In this document: one piece after another, positions 13,386 to 15,255 of the stretch
How positions within the stretch are numbered: the first letter of the stretch is position 1
How the letters are laid out: each line of letters opens with the position of its first letter
Assembly (NCBI GenBank): GCA_958367245.1
Contig: CATXEA010000042.1
Location: forward strand, 1 to 15,255
Direction: 5' to 3'
DNA: 15,255 nucleotides
Source of the DNA: an uncultured Blautia sp.
GTDB taxonomy: Bacteria; Bacillota; Clostridia; Lachnospirales; Lachnospiraceae
Notes under the pieces: model-generated
What the model was told of the DNA's origin: nothing
Database searches by the model: none
Seen by the model: the letters and a program-made list of their open reading frames with translations, nothing else
Made by a program: the position numbers and the translations under genes

Positions 13386-15119
13386 ATGCCTGATCAGAAG
13401 CTTGATAATCTCTTAAATTTGGTAATGGATTCCACAGAGCGGGAGAGAGAAAAATCACTGAATCTCAATGTAGGATTTGATTCCGAGGAAAAATTGTGGG
13501 ACGTAATCGTAAAATACAGCGGGAATGCCGCAAACCTCAGAGACGAAGGAATTACTGTGGTGGAGCTGCTGGGGGGATTTGCCATTGTTACGCTTCCCGA
13601 AAGCAGACTGGAGGAATTTTCCGGTATGCCGCAGGTGGAATTTGTGGAAAAGCCAAAACGTATTTATTTTGAGGTTTTTGAGGCAAAGCAGGCTTCCTGC
13701 ATCAGTTCTGTGCAGACGGGGGAAAAAGGTCTGTCAGGAAAGGGTGTTCTTGTGGGAATTGTGGATTCAGGCATAGATTACCGTCATCCGGATTTTCGTA
13801 AGGAGGACGGGAGTACCCGGATTCTGAGAATCTGGGATCAGAGCGACAACAGCGGAAAACCTCCGGAAGGCTATGAAATGGGAACGGAATATTCGCAGGA
13901 GGAAATTAATAAAGCCCTGTCTCTTTCTGAGGAGGATGGCAGAAAAATTGTGCCTGAGAGGGATTTCAGCGGTCATGGAACAGCAGTCCTTGGGATTGCG
14001 GCGGGAAATGGAAGAGCGTCGGATGGTGTGAACAGGGGAGTGGCCTATGAAAGCGACCTTCTGGTCGTAAAGCTTGGGATACCCCGTGAGGATTCTTTTC
14101 CCAGAACTACAGAGCTGATGCAGGGAATTGATTACCTGGTAAAGCAGTCTCTGGCTATGGGACAGCCGATGGCGCTGAACCTCAGTTTCGGAAATAATTA
14201 CGGGAGTCATACAGGAGACAGTCTTCTGGAAACCTATATTGATAATGCGGCAGGAGTGGGCAGGATTTCTGTTTGCGCAGGTACAGGGAATAACGGAAAT
14301 GATAATCTACATACAGGCGGAAGAATTGGAACAGGAGAGGTGCAGGAAATTGAATTTGGTGTCAGTCCCTATGAACCGGTTCTCAATATCCAGCTCTGGA
14401 AGTCCTATTCAGACGAGATGGAAATTTATGTCGAGAGTCCTTCCGGAGACAGAATCGGTCCTCTTTACGAGGATTTGGGAGCATGGCGTTATCGTCTGGA
14501 AAATACGGAGCTTTTGATTTATTACGGGAAACCGGGACCGTTTCAGATTACGCAGGAGATATACATAGACTTTATTCCTACAGGAAGCTACGTTGGCAGC
14601 GGTGTATGGAAAATTGTTTTGCGGGGAGTAAAAATTAAGGAAGGGGAATACCATCTCTGGCTTCCGGGAGGAAATGTTCTGAATCCGCAGACTGGATTTT
14701 TTCTGCCCAGAGCTGAGGGCACTTTGACGATTCCGTCAACTTCCGCTAAAGTTATCACAGTGGGAGCCTACGACTCCAGACTGAATGCGTATGCTGATTT
14801 TTCAGGCAGAGGCAGCCGTTTCCTTCCTTTTCGGAAGCCCGATCTTGCAGCTCCGGGGGTAAACATTACAGCGCCCCGTGCAGGAGGGGGATATGCCGGA
14901 TTTACGGGAACCTCATTTGCCGCGCCCTTTGTCACAGGAAGCGCCGCCCTTCTCATGGAATGGGGAATTACAGAGAAAAACGACCCCTATCTCTTTGGAG
15001 AAAAAATCAAAGCCTATCTCCGCCGCGGCGCCCGCCCCCTGCCCGGGTTTGAGGAATATCCCAATGAGGAGGTGGGGTATGGGGCGCTGTGTTTGGCGCA
15101 AAGTATCCCTGAAATATGA
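13386..15119 (+). CDS. S8 (subtilisin-like) serine protease, Csp-like
   Basis: A 577-residue subtilase with an intact catalytic triad: Asp127 in GIVDSGIDYRHPDF, His197 in SGHGTAVLGIAAG and Ser510 in GTSFAAPFVTGSA. The oxyanion asparagine is probably Asn302 in the AGTGNNGN segment. About 110 residues precede the catalytic domain and look like a propeptide or intramolecular chaperone. An insertion of about 130 residues (roughly 315-445), predicted beta-rich, lies between the oxyanion region and the serine. This is the arrangement of clostridial Csp-type proteases, whose members process spore germination proteins; the jelly-roll insertion is a known feature of that group. No signal peptide is present, so it is probably intracellular. 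AAGGCGG lies about seven bases before the ATG. No spore or germination gene adjoins it, so the biological target is open. No terminator is obvious directly after the stop. Confidence 0.9.
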   Translation: MPDQKLDNLLNLVMDSTEREREKSLNLNVGFDSEEKLWDVIVKYSGNAANLRDEGITVVELLGGFAIVTLPESRLEEFSGMPQVEFVEKPKRIYFEVFEAKQASCISSVQTGEKGLSGKGVLVGIVDSGIDYRHPDFRKEDGSTRILRIWDQSDNSGKPPEGYEMGTEYSQEEINKALSLSEEDGRKIVPERDFSGHGTAVLGIAAGNGRASDGVNRGVAYESDLLVVKLGIPREDSFPRTTELMQGIDYLVKQSLAMGQPMALNLSFGNNYGSHTGDSLLETYIDNAAGVGRISVCAGTGNNGNDNLHTGGRIGTGEVQEIEFGVSPYEPVLNIQLWKSYSDEMEIYVESPSGDRIGPLYEDLGAWRYRLENTELLIYYGKPGPFQITQEIYIDFIPTGSYVGSGVWKIVLRGVKIKEGEYHLWLPGGNVLNPQTGFFLPRAEGTLTIPSTSAKVITVGAYDSRLNAYADFSGRGSRFLPFRKPDLAAPGVNITAPRAGGGYAGFTGTSFAAPFVTGSAALLMEWGITEKNDPYLFGEKIKAYLRRGARPLPGFEEYPNEEVGYGALCLAQSIPEI

Positions 15120-15156
15120 AAAAACAAAATTTTTACAACTATTATCAGTGGAAAAT

Positions 15157-15165
15157 TGATATAAT
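15157..15165 (+). promoter_or_regulatory. Extended -10 promoter at the right edge
   Basis: TGATATAAT (15157-15165) fits an extended -10 element (TG-n-TATAAT). No good -35 lies at the expected distance (TTTACA at 15132 is 22 bases away). It would start a transcript at about 15172 that runs out of the window; the downstream product is not visible. Confidence 0.45.
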
Positions 15166-15255
15166 AAATAAAGTTAGTTGATGATAGCTTTGATGAGGTA
15201 AACTGGGGAAAAACCTGAAACTCCGTGCACAGATAAACCGGGATTATGAAAATTC

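Noticed and set aside
15170..15255. Possible cyclic-di-GMP (GEMM) riboswitch, suggested by GCACAG followed by AAACC
   Set aside because: The spacing and the next conserved blocks (tetraloop helix, GACGCAAAGCC) do not match within the visible sequence, and the window ends too soon.

Overview
The window looks like chromosomal DNA from a gut-type Lachnospiraceae (Clostridia). The reasons are the moderate GC with strong AGGAG-type ribosome binding sites, an FMN-riboswitch-controlled ECF-type riboflavin transporter subunit, a Csp-like S8 protease without a signal peptide, tandem AAA-ATPase-like/PD-(D/E)XK genes, and an oleate hydratase with an extra N-terminal hydrophobic segment. The family-level assignment is inference; no rRNA or other phylogenetic marker is present.

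Layout. Positions 11-935 (minus) hold a broken MFS sugar transporter. It is divergent from an N-acylglucosamine 2-epimerase/YihS-type aldose-ketose isomerase (1138-2385), which has its own promoter and terminator. Next come two tandem paralogues of exactly equal length (562 codons each; 2532-4220 and 4261-5949). Each joins an AAA-ATPase-like domain to a C-terminal PD-(D/E)XK nuclease fold. Positions 6017-6234 form a complete control region (sigma-A promoter, FMN riboswitch, intrinsic terminator) driving ribU (6285-6920). A second promoter starts a three-gene run: a Nudix ADP-ribose pyrophosphatase-like protein, a class-C beta-lactamase-like serine hydrolase and a PdxA-family dehydrogenase (7048-9928). 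This run ends at a perfect 14-bp hairpin that can serve both strands.

On the minus strand a TetR-type regulator (13221-12658) precedes a DUF308 membrane protein (12514-11957) and an oleate hydratase (11964-10012). The last two overlap by 8 nt and are probably translationally coupled. They form a likely unit for handling unsaturated fatty acids at the membrane, with the TetR protein as its candidate regulator. The window closes with an S8 serine protease (13386-15119) having an intact Asp-His-Ser triad, followed by an extended -10 promoter whose transcript runs off the edge.

Most worth a second look: the tandem ATPase-nuclease pair, with patchy divergence and a near-identical 65-nt 3' end that suggests recombination; the membrane-anchor-like N-terminus of the oleate hydratase and its coupling to a DUF308 gene; a 23-nt extra hairpin inserted in loop 2 of the FMN riboswitch; and the decaying transporter. 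I saw no tRNA, rRNA, CRISPR array, insertion sequence or phage gene.
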